Source of the DNA: Deltaproteobacteria bacterium
Lineage (GTDB): Bacteria > Myxococcota_A > Polyangia > Polyangiales > JADJMO01
Direction: 5' to 3'
Assembly: GCA_016182965.1 (NCBI GenBank)
Contig: JACPFM010000012.1
Location: forward strand, 1 to 53,035
DNA length: 53,035 nt
The position numbers and the translations under genes are program-made. Shown here piece after piece: positions 41,588-51,217 of this stretch. The notes under the pieces are model-generated. The model had not been told where the DNA came from. It ran no database searches and saw nothing but the letters and a program-made list of their open reading frames with translations. Each line of letters starts with the position of its first letter. Position 1 is the first letter of the stretch.

Positions 41588-41759
41588 AGCACCGAACGGT
41601 TTGAAGCCTGCTGCAACCCGCGATGTTGCGCGATCTTCGCGTCGTACTCCCTCCGGTCTCCTCGACGTACTGCCAGTACGCCTGCGTCGCCCTCCGGTCC
41701 GTGCGACGCGAATCTCACGCAAGTGTTTCGCGACGGATTCAAACCGTTCGGTGCTCTAG
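41584..41759. repeat. 176-bp near-palindromic element with exact 22-bp terminal inverted repeats
   Basis: The termini 41584-41605 (CTAGAGCACCGAACGGTT plus TGAA) and 41738-41759 are exact inverted complements over 22 bp. Inside, the arms keep pairing imperfectly (CTTCGCGTCGTAC near 41634-41646 against GTGCGACGCGAAT near 41701-41713). The centre is a perfect CGTACTG-C-CAGTACG stem (41666-41680). CCCTCCGGTC is also repeated directly (41649-41658, 41690-41699). The element fills the gap between two convergent genes, and its CTAG ends supply both stop codons. It carries no ORF, which suits a MITE-like or REP-like non-autonomous element and a strong bidirectional terminator. Confidence 0.9.
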
Positions 41760-42417
41760 CCGAGGTGCCGCTCGACGAGCTCGCTGCAGCGCTTCCACCC
41801 GTCGGCGTCGCGCAAGGGCGCGCCGTGCGAGAAGGCGATGACCTTCGGCCGCTCCCGGGCGAGGGTCTCGAGGGCCCACGCGCGGTAGGTCGCGCGATCG
41901 GCGACGGCGAGCCACTCGAACGTGCGCCCCAGCTGCAGCCCCGGCGCGGTGCGGAGCGCGCGCAGCGCCACGCCCATCACGCCGCTCACCGGCTCGGCGA
42001 TATGGAAGAAGGAGTCGCAGACGACCAGCGTGTCGTCGACGGCGAGCCACGTCTCGCCCGTCTTGGTGCCCCGCGCCGGCAGCAGCCGGACGTGCCCGGG
42101 GAGCGACACCTCGTCGAGCGCGCGCACGCCCTGGTGACCCTTGGCCAGGAGCCGCGGGCGCGCGCCGTCGCTCGCGATCGCGGTCGCCTCCGGCCAGCGC
42201 GCCCGATAACGCGGCAAGGAGAGGTGATGGAAATGGTTCGGCGAAACGAGCACGCGCGGCGCGCCGAGGCGCTCGACGACCTGCGCGGTCGCGTCGCCGA
42301 CCCACGTCGGCGAGAACACGAGCGCGCCGTCGTCGAGGCGCGCGACGATCATGTCGACGCTCCACCCGCTCGGGTCGCGCCGGCTGACGCGCGAGACCCC
42401 GGGGGCGAGCTCGTCGA

Positions 42418-42421
<4 letters not shown>
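41756..42421 (-). CDS. Metallo-beta-lactamase-fold-like protein (DUF4336-type)
   Basis: The protein has 221 residues from GTG 42421, whose first base overlaps the grpE stop (GTGA). The sequence [23 protein letters not shown] keeps a His-rich metal-site-like motif, and [20 protein letters not shown] and [12 protein letters not shown] fit the later strands of the metallo-beta-lactamase fold. The canonical HxHxDH is reduced to NHFHHL, as in DUF4336-type or diverged members, so catalytic activity is uncertain. It is cytoplasmic. Its stop codon is provided by the CTAG end of the palindromic element. Confidence 0.65.
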
Positions 42422-43020
<599 letters not shown>

Positions 43021-43108
43021 CAGGCGGCGAGCATAATGCGGCCGGCTCGGGTCGCAATCTCGGCGATTGCGCTCGGCGTGCGAGTCGACGACGGTTGCTC
43101 CCGCCACC

Positions 43109-45475
43109 ATGCCCGCGCCCCCGCCTTCGCTTCGCGCCTGCGCCGCGTGCGGGAACCCCGTCGATCCGCTGCGCGCGCCCGTGGTGGCCATCCTCGACGG
43201 ACGTTTCGCCTATTTCTGCTCGGCGGCGTGCAAGCAGGCGGCGGCCGCGCAGTCCATCGTCCCGCCCCGGGTCGCGCCGAAGCGTGTCGCGCCCGAGCCG
43301 GTGTTCGAGCGAATCCAGGAGCCCGTCGACCGACCCCCCCGCGACGACTCCCCCCACGACTCCCATGACGACGATCGCTGGGAGCCCGAGCTCCACCCGG
43401 ACTCCGCGTCGATCGCGCCGGTGCCCGATCGTCTCGAAGAGAGCCTCGCGCCTGCCGAGCGCGATGAGCGCGATGAGCGCGACGCGCCGATCGAGCCGCC
43501 CGAGAGCTCCGAGCGGTTCGCGCCGTCGGCTCTGCCGGCGCCCGTCGAGGACGGCGTCGCGCGCGGACTGCGCGTCCTCGCGCTGGTGCTCGCGGCCGCC
43601 GCGGTCGCCATCGCCCTGGTCGACGCGCGCGCGTCCACCTCTCGACTGACCGCGGGGTCCGCCGCGTGCGTCCTGCTCGTCGGGCTGTGGCTCGCGTCGC
43701 TGCCGTCGTTGCAGCGCGGCGCCCGCCATCCGGTCGCGGCCGCGCTCGAGGCCGATCTGGGCGGCCCCAGCGCGTCCGGCGCGATCGCGGCGACCTCCGC
43801 GATCGCGCTCGCGTGGGCGCTGCTCCTCTTGCGAAAGCCCGGCGCCGCGACGGCGACGTCGGCCGCCGTGTGGGTGGTGCTGGCGGCCTCGGCGGCCGAG
43901 CTCGTGGCTCACCTGGTGATGCGCGGCACGCTCGCCGACGCGCGCGCCGTGCTCGGACCGCTGGTCGAGGGCTCCGCGGTCGAGCCGCACATCGGCGAGA
44001 TCTCCCAGCTCGGACCTGGCGATCGCGTCCGCTCCGACGTGCGCGTGGTCGAGGGCGAGCTGGTGATCGAGCAGTGGGGGCTCGCCGATCTCCGCGTCCG
44101 ACGCCGCGCCGACGAGGCGATCGCCGGCGGCGCGATCGTGCGCGAGGGCACGGCGCGCGCGCGCGTCGTCGCGGTGGGGCGCTCCCGCGCGTTCGCGCGC
44201 CTCTTGTTCGACGCGGTCGAGCGCTCCGATCGCGCGTCGCCCGGCCTGCGGACCCTCGACGGCAGCGCGCCGTGGCTGATCGGCGCCGTGGTGGTGCTGG
44301 CGATCGTCATCGGCATCGTGTCGAAGGGTCGCGTGGGACCGACGCTGGTCGCCGGCATGGCCGCGGGCGCGTCGATCCTCGTCACTCCGGCGCGCAGGCT
44401 CGCCGTCCGCGAGCAGCTCCGGGGGATCGTCGAGGCGGCGCGGCGCGGGGCCGCGTTTCGCGACGGCGACGCGTTCGCGCGCGCGGGCAGCGTGCGGACG
44501 GCGATCTTCTGCGCGCGCGGCACCGTGCTCTCGTCGGCCCCCGACGCGTGCGACGTCGAGGAGCTCGGCCCGCACGCGAGCGCGACCGACGTGCTCGCCC
44601 TCGCCGCGGGAGCCGAGCGCGGCGTCGAGCACCCGCTCTCGCAGGCGATCGCGCGCGCCGCCGCGGCGCGCGAGGTGCGGCCGGTCGACCTCCGCAACGT
44701 CACGTACGAGCCCGGGCTCGGCGTGCGCGGCGAGCTCGCCTCCGGGCAGGTGGTGGCGATCGGAGGCCGGCAGCTCTGCTTGCGCGAGCACGTGCCCACC
44801 GCCGAGCACGAGGCGCGCATCGAGGAGCTCGAGCGCATCGGCCGCGAGGTGCTGCTCGTCGCGCGCGGAGGCCGTCTGATCGGCCTGTTGGTCATGCAGT
44901 ACCCGCTGCGGGCGGGCGCGCTCGCCGCCGTCCAGCGCGTCGAGGACGTCGAGGTGGAGCCGGTGCTCCTCGGCGGCGGCGCGCGCGCGCGGCTCGAGGC
45001 CGTCGGCAGGGCGCTCGGCGTCGAGCACGTGCGGCCCGAGATCGGTCCCGCCGAGCGGGCGGCGGAGGTCCGGCGCATCGCCCAGAGCAGCGGTCCCGTC
45101 GCGGTCATGGGTCGCATGCCTCGCGACGCGGCCGCGCTCGGCGCCGCCGACGTGGCGATCGCGCTCGACGACGCCGGCACGGCGCCCGACGCGCGCGAGG
45201 AGGGCAGGGCGCCGCCGTCGATCGCCCTCATGCACCACCGCCTCGTCTCGGCCGTCGACGTCCTGGCGTTGGCGCAGGCCACCCGCGCGCGGGTCGGCGC
45301 CGCCCTGCTCGTCGGCCTCGCGCCGGTCGCGCTCGCGGCGCTTCCGGTCGCGTTCGGTCTGGTCCGGCCTTCGTGGGCGCCCTTGGCGGCCCTCGCGGCC
45401 ACCGTGGCGCTGGCCGTTCGGGAGCTCGTCGCGGCCGCGCTTCCCGAGGGTGGCCATTTCGACGAAACTCGCTGA
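43109..45475 (+). CDS. P1B-type ATPase homologue with degenerate catalytic motifs
   Basis: The protein has 788 residues from ATG 43109. A TRASH-like zinc site (Cys11, Cys14, Cys37, Cys41) and an acidic disordered segment lead to a body with the helix order of a heavy-metal P-type ATPase: two pairs of helices (about 155-275), an actuator-like domain, helices about 385-430, a large cytoplasmic domain, and two final helices. The catalytic motifs are lost. The phosphorylation motif DKTGTLT is replaced by CARGTVL (Cys468), the membrane CPC by VTPARR, and GDGINDA by GRMPRDA (about 668). The HPLSQAI of P1B pumps remains. It should not pump ions. It may sense or store metal, or regulate the adjacent Fur. 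The fur ATG follows its stop directly. Confidence 0.8.
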   Translation: MPAPPPSLRACAACGNPVDPLRAPVVAILDGRFAYFCSAACKQAAAAQSIVPPRVAPKRVAPEPVFERIQEPVDRPPRDDSPHDSHDDDRWEPELHPDSASIAPVPDRLEESLAPAERDERDERDAPIEPPESSERFAPSALPAPVEDGVARGLRVLALVLAAAAVAIALVDARASTSRLTAGSAACVLLVGLWLASLPSLQRGARHPVAAALEADLGGPSASGAIAATSAIALAWALLLLRKPGAATATSAAVWVVLAASAAELVAHLVMRGTLADARAVLGPLVEGSAVEPHIGEISQLGPGDRVRSDVRVVEGELVIEQWGLADLRVRRRADEAIAGGAIVREGTARARVVAVGRSRAFARLLFDAVERSDRASPGLRTLDGSAPWLIGAVVVLAIVIGIVSKGRVGPTLVAGMAAGASILVTPARRLAVREQLRGIVEAARRGAAFRDGDAFARAGSVRTAIFCARGTVLSSAPDACDVEELGPHASATDVLALAAGAERGVEHPLSQAIARAAAAREVRPVDLRNVTYEPGLGVRGELASGQVVAIGGRQLCLREHVPTAEHEARIEELERIGREVLLVARGGRLIGLLVMQYPLRAGALAAVQRVEDVEVEPVLLGGGARARLEAVGRALGVEHVRPEIGPAERAAEVRRIAQSSGPVAVMGRMPRDAAALGAADVAIALDDAGTAPDAREEGRAPPSIALMHHRLVSAVDVLALAQATRARVGAALLVGLAPVALAALPVAFGLVRPSWAPLAALAATVALAVRELVAAALPEGGHFDETR

Positions 45476-45979
45476 ATGGCCCACGGCCGCCGCGCCCCCT
45501 CGTCGCATCCCGACCGGAACGACACCGAGCACTACCGCGAGATGCTCGCGGCCTTCATGGCGAAGAAGGGGCTGCGATCGACCAAACAGCGCGATCACAT
45601 CGTCGAGGCGTTCTTCGCCCAGCCCGATCACGTCTCGATCGAGGAGCTCCTCGCGCGCGTCCGCGAGCGCGATCCGGCGATCGGCTACGCGACCGTGTAT
45701 CGCACGCTCAAGCTGCTGACCGAGAGCGGCGTGGCGAACGAGCGCAAGTTCGGCGACGGGCTCACGCGCTACGAGCTCGCCGACGACGAGACCCACCACG
45801 ATCACCTCATCTGCCTCGAGTGCCAGAAGATCGTGGAGTTCGAGGAGCCCGAGGTCGAGCGCCTGCAGGAGGAGATCGCGCGGCGCCACGGCTTCGTGGT
45901 GCGCTCGCACAAGCACGAGATGTACGGCGTGTGCCCCGATTGCCAGAAGAAGGCGGCGGCCAGGCAGGGACGCAACTGA
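45476..45979 (+). CDS. fur: Fur-family metal-responsive repressor
   Basis: The protein has 167 residues from ATG 45476, which directly follows the upstream stop codon. It has the winged helix (RSTKQRDHIVEAFFAQPDHV, SIEELLARVRERDPAIGYAT and the recognition helix YATVYRTLKLLTESGVA), then the metal-binding and dimer domain with HHDHLICLECQKIVEFEEPE and the second CxxC (VCPDCQ). Zn or Fe binding with DNA repression is expected. The exact metal (Fe, Zn, Mn or peroxide sensing) cannot be decided from sequence; the HHDHLIC context is typical of Fur rather than PerR. The shared transcription unit with a metal-pump pseudoenzyme and TRASH site supports a metal-homeostasis role. Confidence 0.93.
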   Translation: MAHGRRAPSSHPDRNDTEHYREMLAAFMAKKGLRSTKQRDHIVEAFFAQPDHVSIEELLARVRERDPAIGYATVYRTLKLLTESGVANERKFGDGLTRYELADDETHHDHLICLECQKIVEFEEPEVERLQEEIARRHGFVVRSHKHEMYGVCPDCQKKAAARQGRN

Positions 45980-46939
45980 GTGCGCGAGCGGTTCGCGCCT
46001 TCCCCGACCGGTGATCTGCACCTCGGCGGCGCGTACGTGGCGCTCGCCGCCTTCCTCCGCGCGCGCGCGACCGGCGGCGCGTTCGTCGTGCGCATGGAGG
46101 ACCTCGATCCGCCGCGCGTGGTGCCCGGCGCCGCCGATCGCATCCTCGACGATCTCTGCTGGCTCGGCCTCGGCTGGGACGAGGGGCCGCGCGTCGGCGG
46201 GCCGTTCGCTCCCTACGAGCAGAGCCGGCGCCAAGGCCGGTACGACGCCGCGATCGCCGAGCTCGCCGCGCGCGGGCTCGTCTACCCGTGCACCTGCACG
46301 CGCGCGGAGATCGCGCGCGCCGCGTCCGCGCCGCACGCCGGCGAGGAGGGACCGCGCTACCCGGGCACCTGTCGCGATCCTGCGCGCCGCAGGGAGGGCA
46401 GGCCGGCCGCGCTGCGGCTGCGCGTCCCCGACGAGATCATCCGCTTCGTCGACGCCATCGCCGGCGCGCGCGCGGAGAACGTCGCGGAGACCGTCGGCGA
46501 TTTCGTCCTGCGCCGCGCGGACGGGGTGGCGTCCTACCAGCTCGCGGTCGTCGTCGACGACCTCGAGATGCGCATCGACGAGGTGGTGCGGGGAGACGAT
46601 CTGCTCCCGTCCACGGCGAGGCAGGTGTTGCTCGCGCGGCTGCTGGGCGGCGAGCCGCCGCGGTGGGTGCACCTGCCGCTCGTGCTCGGACCGGACGGCG
46701 AGCGTCTGGCCAAGCGGCATCAGTCGCGCTTTCGCGGATCGACGGTGGCGGAGCTGCGCGAGGCCGGCGTCGCGGCCGAGGAGATCGTCGGCGTCCTGGC
46801 CGCCGCGCTCGGCGTGACCGACGCCCCCCGCCCCGCCGCTCCCGACGCGCTCATCGCCGCCGCGCGCGAGCGTGCGCCGGCGCGCACGGCGCCGTTCCAC
46901 GTGCCCGAGGCGTGGGTCCGTCCGCGCGCGTCGCACTGA
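45980..46939 (+). CDS. gluQ: Glutamyl-Q tRNA(Asp) synthetase
   Basis: The protein has 319 residues from GTG 45980, the base after the fur stop. It is a truncated glutamyl-tRNA synthetase without anticodon-binding domain. It carries RFAPSPTGDLHLGGAYVAL (HIGH-type motif HLGG), VRMEDLDPPR, a zinc set CTCT...YPGTC (Cys about 104-140), YQLAVVVDD and the KMSKS equivalent LAKRHQ. GluQ-RS attaches glutamate to queuosine at position 34 of tRNA(Asp). No queuosine biosynthesis gene is in the window. It is the third gene of a tightly packed unit after the pump-like and fur genes, and could be cotranscribed with them. Confidence 0.92.
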   Translation: MRERFAPSPTGDLHLGGAYVALAAFLRARATGGAFVVRMEDLDPPRVVPGAADRILDDLCWLGLGWDEGPRVGGPFAPYEQSRRQGRYDAAIAELAARGLVYPCTCTRAEIARAASAPHAGEEGPRYPGTCRDPARRREGRPAALRLRVPDEIIRFVDAIAGARAENVAETVGDFVLRRADGVASYQLAVVVDDLEMRIDEVVRGDDLLPSTARQVLLARLLGGEPPRWVHLPLVLGPDGERLAKRHQSRFRGSTVAELREAGVAAEEIVGVLAAALGVTDAPRPAAPDALIAAARERAPARTAPFHVPEAWVRPRASH

Positions 46940-47000
46940 AAATCGGGGCCGTCCTGGATCGCTTGTCCGCCGAACGAGCGGCCGCGTACCCTCGCTGTCG

Positions 47001-48020
47001 ATGACGCCGAAGCAGCCGCCGCACGAGATGCGACCCTCGGCCGTCCCCAAGCGTGTCTCCCTGCCGCCGACGCCGAGGCAGGTCCTCGAGCCGACCGAGC
47101 CCGCGGTCGTGGTGACCGGCATCTGCGGCCGGCTCGGTCGGCGCGTGTGCCGCATCCTCCACCGCGAGACGCGCGTCGTCGGCATCGACCGCCGCCCCTT
47201 CCACGACAAGCCGAAGGACGTCGAGCACTGGCAGGTCGACGTCCGTCGCAAGAAGACGCAAGACGTCTTCCGAGCCGGGCCCGCCGGCGTCAGCGCCGTC
47301 GTGCACCTCGGGATCATGCACGACCCGCGGGCGTCGACCGCCGATCACCATTCGTGGAACGTCACCGGGTTCGCCAAGCTCCTCGAGTACGTCGCGCAGT
47401 ACAAGATCCCGAAGCTGGTCGTGCTCTCCAGCGCCAACGTCTACGGCCCGCAGCCGGAGAACGCCCAGTTCCTCACCGAGGACGCGCCGCTGCTCGGCGG
47501 CCAGCGCTTCCCCGAGATCCGCGACCTCGTCGAGGTCGACATGCTGGCGCAGTCGTTCTTCTGGAAGAACCCGGCGACCGAGACCGTCGTGCTGCGTCCG
47601 GTGCACATCCTCGGCGCGGTGCGCAACGCGCCGTCGAACTACCTGCGCCTGCAAACGGTGCCGACCCTCCTCGGGTTCGATCCGATGGTGCAGGTGATCC
47701 ACGAGGACGACGTGGTGCACGCGCTGCGGCTGGCCCTCCGGCCCGGCGTGCGCGGCATCTTCAACATCGCCGGGCCCGATCCGCTGCCGCTCTCGCGGCT
47801 CATCAAGGCTGCGGGCCGGACGAGCGTCCCCATCCCCCATGGCCTCGCCAAGGGCCTGCTGGGCAGCCTCTACAAGTATCGGCTCTCCTCGTTCCCCGCG
47901 CCCGAGCTCGATCACATCCGCTACGTCTGCATGGTCGACGACAGGCGGGCCCGAGAGGAGCTCGGCTACGCCCCGCGCCGGTCGATCGAAGAAACCGCCC
48001 ACGCGGTGGACGAGCTCTAG
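47001..48020 (+). CDS. NAD-dependent epimerase/dehydratase-like SDR lacking YxxxK
   Basis: The protein has 339 residues from ATG 47001. It is an extended SDR with nucleotide-binding VVVTGICGRLGRRVCRIL (Gly motif GxxGxxG), VVGIDRRPF, AVVHLGIMHDPR and the LVVLSSANVYGP strand. The catalytic YxxxK is missing: the aligned position reads RDLVEVDMLAQ, without Tyr or Lys. VLRPVHILG, VIHEDDVVHALRLAL and GIFNIAGPDPLPLSRL match the rest of the family. It therefore keeps the fold and probably NAD(P) binding but is unlikely to be a standard epimerase. It may be a binding or regulatory protein. It lies between GluQ-RS and a transporter gene on the same strand. Confidence 0.82.
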   Translation: MTPKQPPHEMRPSAVPKRVSLPPTPRQVLEPTEPAVVVTGICGRLGRRVCRILHRETRVVGIDRRPFHDKPKDVEHWQVDVRRKKTQDVFRAGPAGVSAVVHLGIMHDPRASTADHHSWNVTGFAKLLEYVAQYKIPKLVVLSSANVYGPQPENAQFLTEDAPLLGGQRFPEIRDLVEVDMLAQSFFWKNPATETVVLRPVHILGAVRNAPSNYLRLQTVPTLLGFDPMVQVIHEDDVVHALRLALRPGVRGIFNIAGPDPLPLSRLIKAAGRTSVPIPHGLAKGLLGSLYKYRLSSFPAPELDHIRYVCMVDDRRAREELGYAPRRSIEETAHAVDEL

Positions 48021-48109
48021 CGGCGGCGCGGCGGGATTCGTCGCCCCCCACTGGAATGCCGCAACGCGGCGTACCCGACGCGCCAAAGAGGGAGTAAGCA
48101 TCCCCCGCG

Positions 48110-49570
48110 ATGTCGAGCGCCAGCGTGACCGAAACGAAGAAGAACCCCATCGTCGCCTACTTCGCGGACTTCAAGGTCCTGAAGGACAACCCGAAGGAGT
48201 TCTGGGGCATCCAGGCCATCAACTTCCTCGACAGCACCGCGTACTTCGCGATGTTGAGCGTGGCGATGCTCTATCTCCGGACCGATCTCGGCTTCGGGCT
48301 CAAGAGCTCCGGCTACGTGATGACGGCCTTCACGTCGATGGTCACCATCTCGATGCTCTTCTCGGGCGTCGTCGGCGACGTGATGGGCGTGCGCAAGTCG
48401 CTCTGGCTCTCGATGGGCCTCAAGCTGCTCTTGTCGGGTTCGCTCCTCGCCCTCGGCCTCGTGAAGTCGATCCCGGGTCGTCAGGCGCTGGTGGTCCTCT
48501 CGCTGCTCGCGATGGCGCCGATGCTGGCGCTGATCCAGACGGTGTTCCAGGCCGCGAACGTGCGCTTCACCTCGAAGCGATCGCGCAGCGCCGGGTTCAA
48601 CCTCTGGTACCTGTTCATGAACGTCGGCGCGTTCGTCGCCGGCGAGGTCATCGACCGCGTCCGCCTCACCTACAAGCTCCCCAACGCGTGGATCGTCGGC
48701 TTCGGCGCCGCGACCTCGCTGCTCGCGCTCCTCGTCACCGGCTCGCTGATCCACAGCGAGAAGCAGGTGCACGGCCCCGACGAGGCCGAGGCCGAGGCGG
48801 CGGCGGCGAAGAAGGACGAGGTGCCGAAGAAGAAGGCCCTCGAGATCCTCAAGGACATGGTCCGCGAGAGCGCGTTCTGGCGCTTCCTCTGCCTTGTCGG
48901 GGTGCTCCTCGGGGTGCGCGCGGTGTTCGTCTACATCTACATGCTGATGCCGCAGTACTGGATCGAGGTGATGGGCAAGGAGGCGCCGATCGGGCTCCTC
49001 AACCAGATCAACCCGTTCCTCATCGTCGCCGGCCTCATTCTCTTCATCCCCATCGCCAACCGCTGGAGCGTGTTCCGCATGCTGACCGTCGGCGCGATCA
49101 TCTCGGCGCTCTCGCTCTTCGTGCTCACGCTGCCGTGGACGATGTTCTCGACCGACTTCGGGCGCGCGCACTTCCGCATGAGCGCGACGATGATGGTCGT
49201 GCTGTCGATCGGAGAGGTGATCTGGTCGCCGAAGCTCTCGGAGTACACCGCGGCGATCGCGCCCAAGGGGCAGGAGGGCGCGTACCTCGGCATGAGCATG
49301 ATGCCGTGGTTCATCGCGAAGATGGCGGTCTCGGCGATGTCCGGGCACATGCTCGAGCGTTGGTCGCCCGACGGCATCGGCGACAAGCTGCGCGCCGGTC
49401 AGGTCGACTTCTGGCACTCGCCCTCGGGGATGTGGTTCGTGCTCGGCATCTGGGCGCTGTCCGGTCCGATCATCGCCCTCATGGCCGAGAAGTGGCTGAC
49501 CAAGGGCGCGCGGTGGAAGGCCGAGGACGTCCCCGCTCCCGGCGCCGACGCGGCGAGCGAAGCCGCGTAA
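48110..49570 (+). CDS. MFS transporter, POT/peptide-transporter-like
   Basis: This 486-residue inner-membrane protein has about 12-14 helices from ATG 48110. It resembles proton-dependent oligopeptide transporters by length, the FWGIQAINFLDSTAYFAMLSVAMLYL entry segment (given here as FWGIQAINFLDSTAY and AMLSVAMLYL), the GVVGDVMGVRKSLWL loop and RSAGFNLWYLFMNVGAFVAGE (given as RSAGFNLWYLFMNVG and AFVAGE). The usual POT ExxER motif of helix 1 is not obvious, so the substrate may not be a peptide. A charged Glu/Ala/Lys loop (about 220-245) separates the two halves. The C-terminus is a short acidic tail. There are no regulatory neighbours. Confidence 0.85.
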   Translation: MSSASVTETKKNPIVAYFADFKVLKDNPKEFWGIQAINFLDSTAYFAMLSVAMLYLRTDLGFGLKSSGYVMTAFTSMVTISMLFSGVVGDVMGVRKSLWLSMGLKLLLSGSLLALGLVKSIPGRQALVVLSLLAMAPMLALIQTVFQAANVRFTSKRSRSAGFNLWYLFMNVGAFVAGEVIDRVRLTYKLPNAWIVGFGAATSLLALLVTGSLIHSEKQVHGPDEAEAEAAAAKKDEVPKKKALEILKDMVRESAFWRFLCLVGVLLGVRAVFVYIYMLMPQYWIEVMGKEAPIGLLNQINPFLIVAGLILFIPIANRWSVFRMLTVGAIISALSLFVLTLPWTMFSTDFGRAHFRMSATMMVVLSIGEVIWSPKLSEYTAAIAPKGQEGAYLGMSMMPWFIAKMAVSAMSGHMLERWSPDGIGDKLRAGQVDFWHSPSGMWFVLGIWALSGPIIALMAEKWLTKGARWKAEDVPAPGADAASEAA

Positions 49571-49664
49571 CGCCGAGACCGGCCCCGAGATCGGCGAACG
49601 CACCGCGTGCGAGCCGCGCAGCCCTTGCCCGATCGAGTCGGCGCATCGCTCTCGCTGTTCGTGG

Positions 49665-50249
49665 TCAGCGCTTCTTCGCGGCGGCCACGATCTTCTGGGT
49701 CGTCGCGTGGAAGCGCGACGTGGTCGGCTGCCCGAAGAGCTTCGTGAGGAACGGCAGCGCGTTCACCGCGCGGCCCGGCTGCTGGTTCAGCACGACGAAC
49801 GCCTCGCCGTCCGTCGCGTCGAGGACCTCGACGTCGCCCTTCGGGGAGCGCGCGGGCAGCGCGACCTTCGGCGGACGACCCTGGTGGAGGAACACCACGC
49901 AGAGGCGCGTATGCTCGGAGACCTCGACGCCGGCGAACGCGTCGCGCGCGAGCGCCGCCTCGACCTCGGTGACCGTGCGCACCATCGCCTCGACCTCGTA
50001 GCCGAGGTCCTTCCTCAGGCGCGCCTCGATCTTCCGCTGGAGCGCGGCGCGGCCCTCGCCCGGGCTGTCGAAGAAGACGTTGCCGGACTGGATGTACGTG
50101 CGGACGTCGGCGAAGCCGAGCCCCTCGAAGATGGCGCGCAGTCGCTCCATCCTGACGACGCGGCCGCCGACGTTCACCGCGCGCAGGAAGGCGATGTGGG
50201 TCGTCAGCGCGAGCTCTTCGCCGACTATGCCGGCGGCTTGATGCAGCAC
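49665..50249 (-). CDS. DUF1697 family protein
   Basis: The protein has 194 residues if GTG 50249 is used, which overlaps the end of the upstream lipoprotein gene by 25 bp. The family start (THIAFLRAVNVGGRVVRMERL) is reached only at about residue 16, and the only closer start codon would be a CTG at 50207. The family features are clear: the RTYIQSGNVFFDSP strand, LQRKIEARLRKDLGYEVEAM, DATDGEAFVVL and RFHATTQKIVAAAKKR at the end. DUF1697 proteins are small, cytoplasmic, widespread and of unknown function; structures show two ferredoxin-like halves. The start is the main uncertainty. Confidence 0.85.
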   Translation of the reverse strand: MLHQAAGIVGEELALTTHIAFLRAVNVGGRVVRMERLRAIFEGLGFADVRTYIQSGNVFFDSPGEGRAALQRKIEARLRKDLGYEVEAMVRTVTEVEAALARDAFAGVEVSEHTRLCVVFLHQGRPPKVALPARSPKGDVEVLDATDGEAFVVLNQQPGRAVNALPFLTKLFGQPTTSRFHATTQKIVAAAKKR

Positions 50250-51196
50250 CCGGTGAGGCAGTAGAGCCCCGTCGGACACGGCGTGGTCGGGCTGCACTTG
50301 GTCAGCTCCGGCGGACAGGTCCCCGGGGGCTCCACCGGCGCGTCAGGCGGCGGCGCGTCGACACCGGCGTCGGGCGGCGGCGGGTAGCACTCCGGCGGCA
50401 GCGTCAGCTTGCCGAGGCAGAAGTCGCACTTGCCGCACGGGTTGCTGCACTCCGGGATCTGCGTGCAGGTCGGGCACTTGGTGGGATCGCCGAGCGCTTC
50501 GGAGGTGCAGCCCGCGACGAGCTTGACGGTGTAGCTCTTGCCGGTCGCGTCGAAGACCTGGCAGCAGCCCGCGCAGTCGCAGCCCTTCGGCGTGAGCGGC
50601 TTGCAGTACTTGACGCACTTGTCGCTCGGCGGCGGGCACAGCTTCGGATCGGCCGCGGCCTTCGGATCGTACGGACAGCGCGGGTCCTTCGAGCCGACGA
50701 GGCACTGCGCCGGGAACAGGCAGCCGTCGTTACCCGAGCCGCTGTTGCCGTCGAACCAGCAATCCTGCTTGCACGGATCGATGTTGTCGCCGGGGATGCC
50801 GGTGGCGAACGACCCCTCGTCGTTGTCGAGCGGCCCGGTGCACTCGGGATCGAGCCAGTCGACCAGACCGTCGCCGTCGTCGTCCTTGCAGTTGGTGCAC
50901 TGCGTGCTGCCCGCGGTGCAGCCGATCAGCGCGTCCGGTCCGACGATCGCGCCGTCGGGCAGGACCACCGCGCCGTCGGGGAGCACGGTCGTTCCGGGCG
51001 GGTAGGCGCCGGGGCCGCCGACTTCGGCGGTCGGAACCGTGGCGTCGTATTCGGTGCCTGGTTGGCAGCTCGGATCCGTCGCCGGATCGCACGTCGTGCT
51101 CGGGGACTCGTCGGACGATCCGCCGCACGCGGCGAAGATCGCTCCGCCGAGCGCGAACACGGCGGCCAGGGCCAACAGATGCATCGACTTCTGCAT
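50225..51196 (-). CDS. Cys-rich lipoprotein with DDDGDG motif, paralogue of the next gene
   Basis: The protein has 323 residues from ATG 51196. The signal peptide ends in lipobox FAAC (Cys at about residue 24), so it is lipid-anchored at the cell surface. A disordered stretch with LPDG repeats (VLPDGAVVLPDGAIVGPD) leads to CTNCKDDDGDGLVDWLDPEC, a calcium-binding-loop-like TSP3/EF-hand motif. A Cys-rich region with more than 20 cysteines follows (CKQDCWFDGNSGSGNDGC, KYCKPLTPKGCDCAGCC, CPTCTQIPECSNPCGKC), then a Pro-rich linker and a final knot ending TGCCIKPPA. It is a close paralogue of the 51218-52285 protein, so the pair arose by tandem duplication. Adhesion or matrix roles are plausible but not shown. 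Confidence 0.8.
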   Translation of the reverse strand: MQKSMHLLALAAVFALGGAIFAACGGSSDESPSTTCDPATDPSCQPGTEYDATVPTAEVGGPGAYPPGTTVLPDGAVVLPDGAIVGPDALIGCTAGSTQCTNCKDDDGDGLVDWLDPECTGPLDNDEGSFATGIPGDNIDPCKQDCWFDGNSGSGNDGCLFPAQCLVGSKDPRCPYDPKAAADPKLCPPPSDKCVKYCKPLTPKGCDCAGCCQVFDATGKSYTVKLVAGCTSEALGDPTKCPTCTQIPECSNPCGKCDFCLGKLTLPPECYPPPPDAGVDAPPPDAPVEPPGTCPPELTKCSPTTPCPTGLYCLTGCCIKPPA

Positions 51197-51217
51197 TTTT
51201 CCTCCAGCGCTCCTCGA

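Noticed and set aside
41584..41759. Integron attC site
   Set aside because: The core sites expected at attC ends (RYYYAAC / GTTRRRY) are absent and there is no integrase or cassette array.
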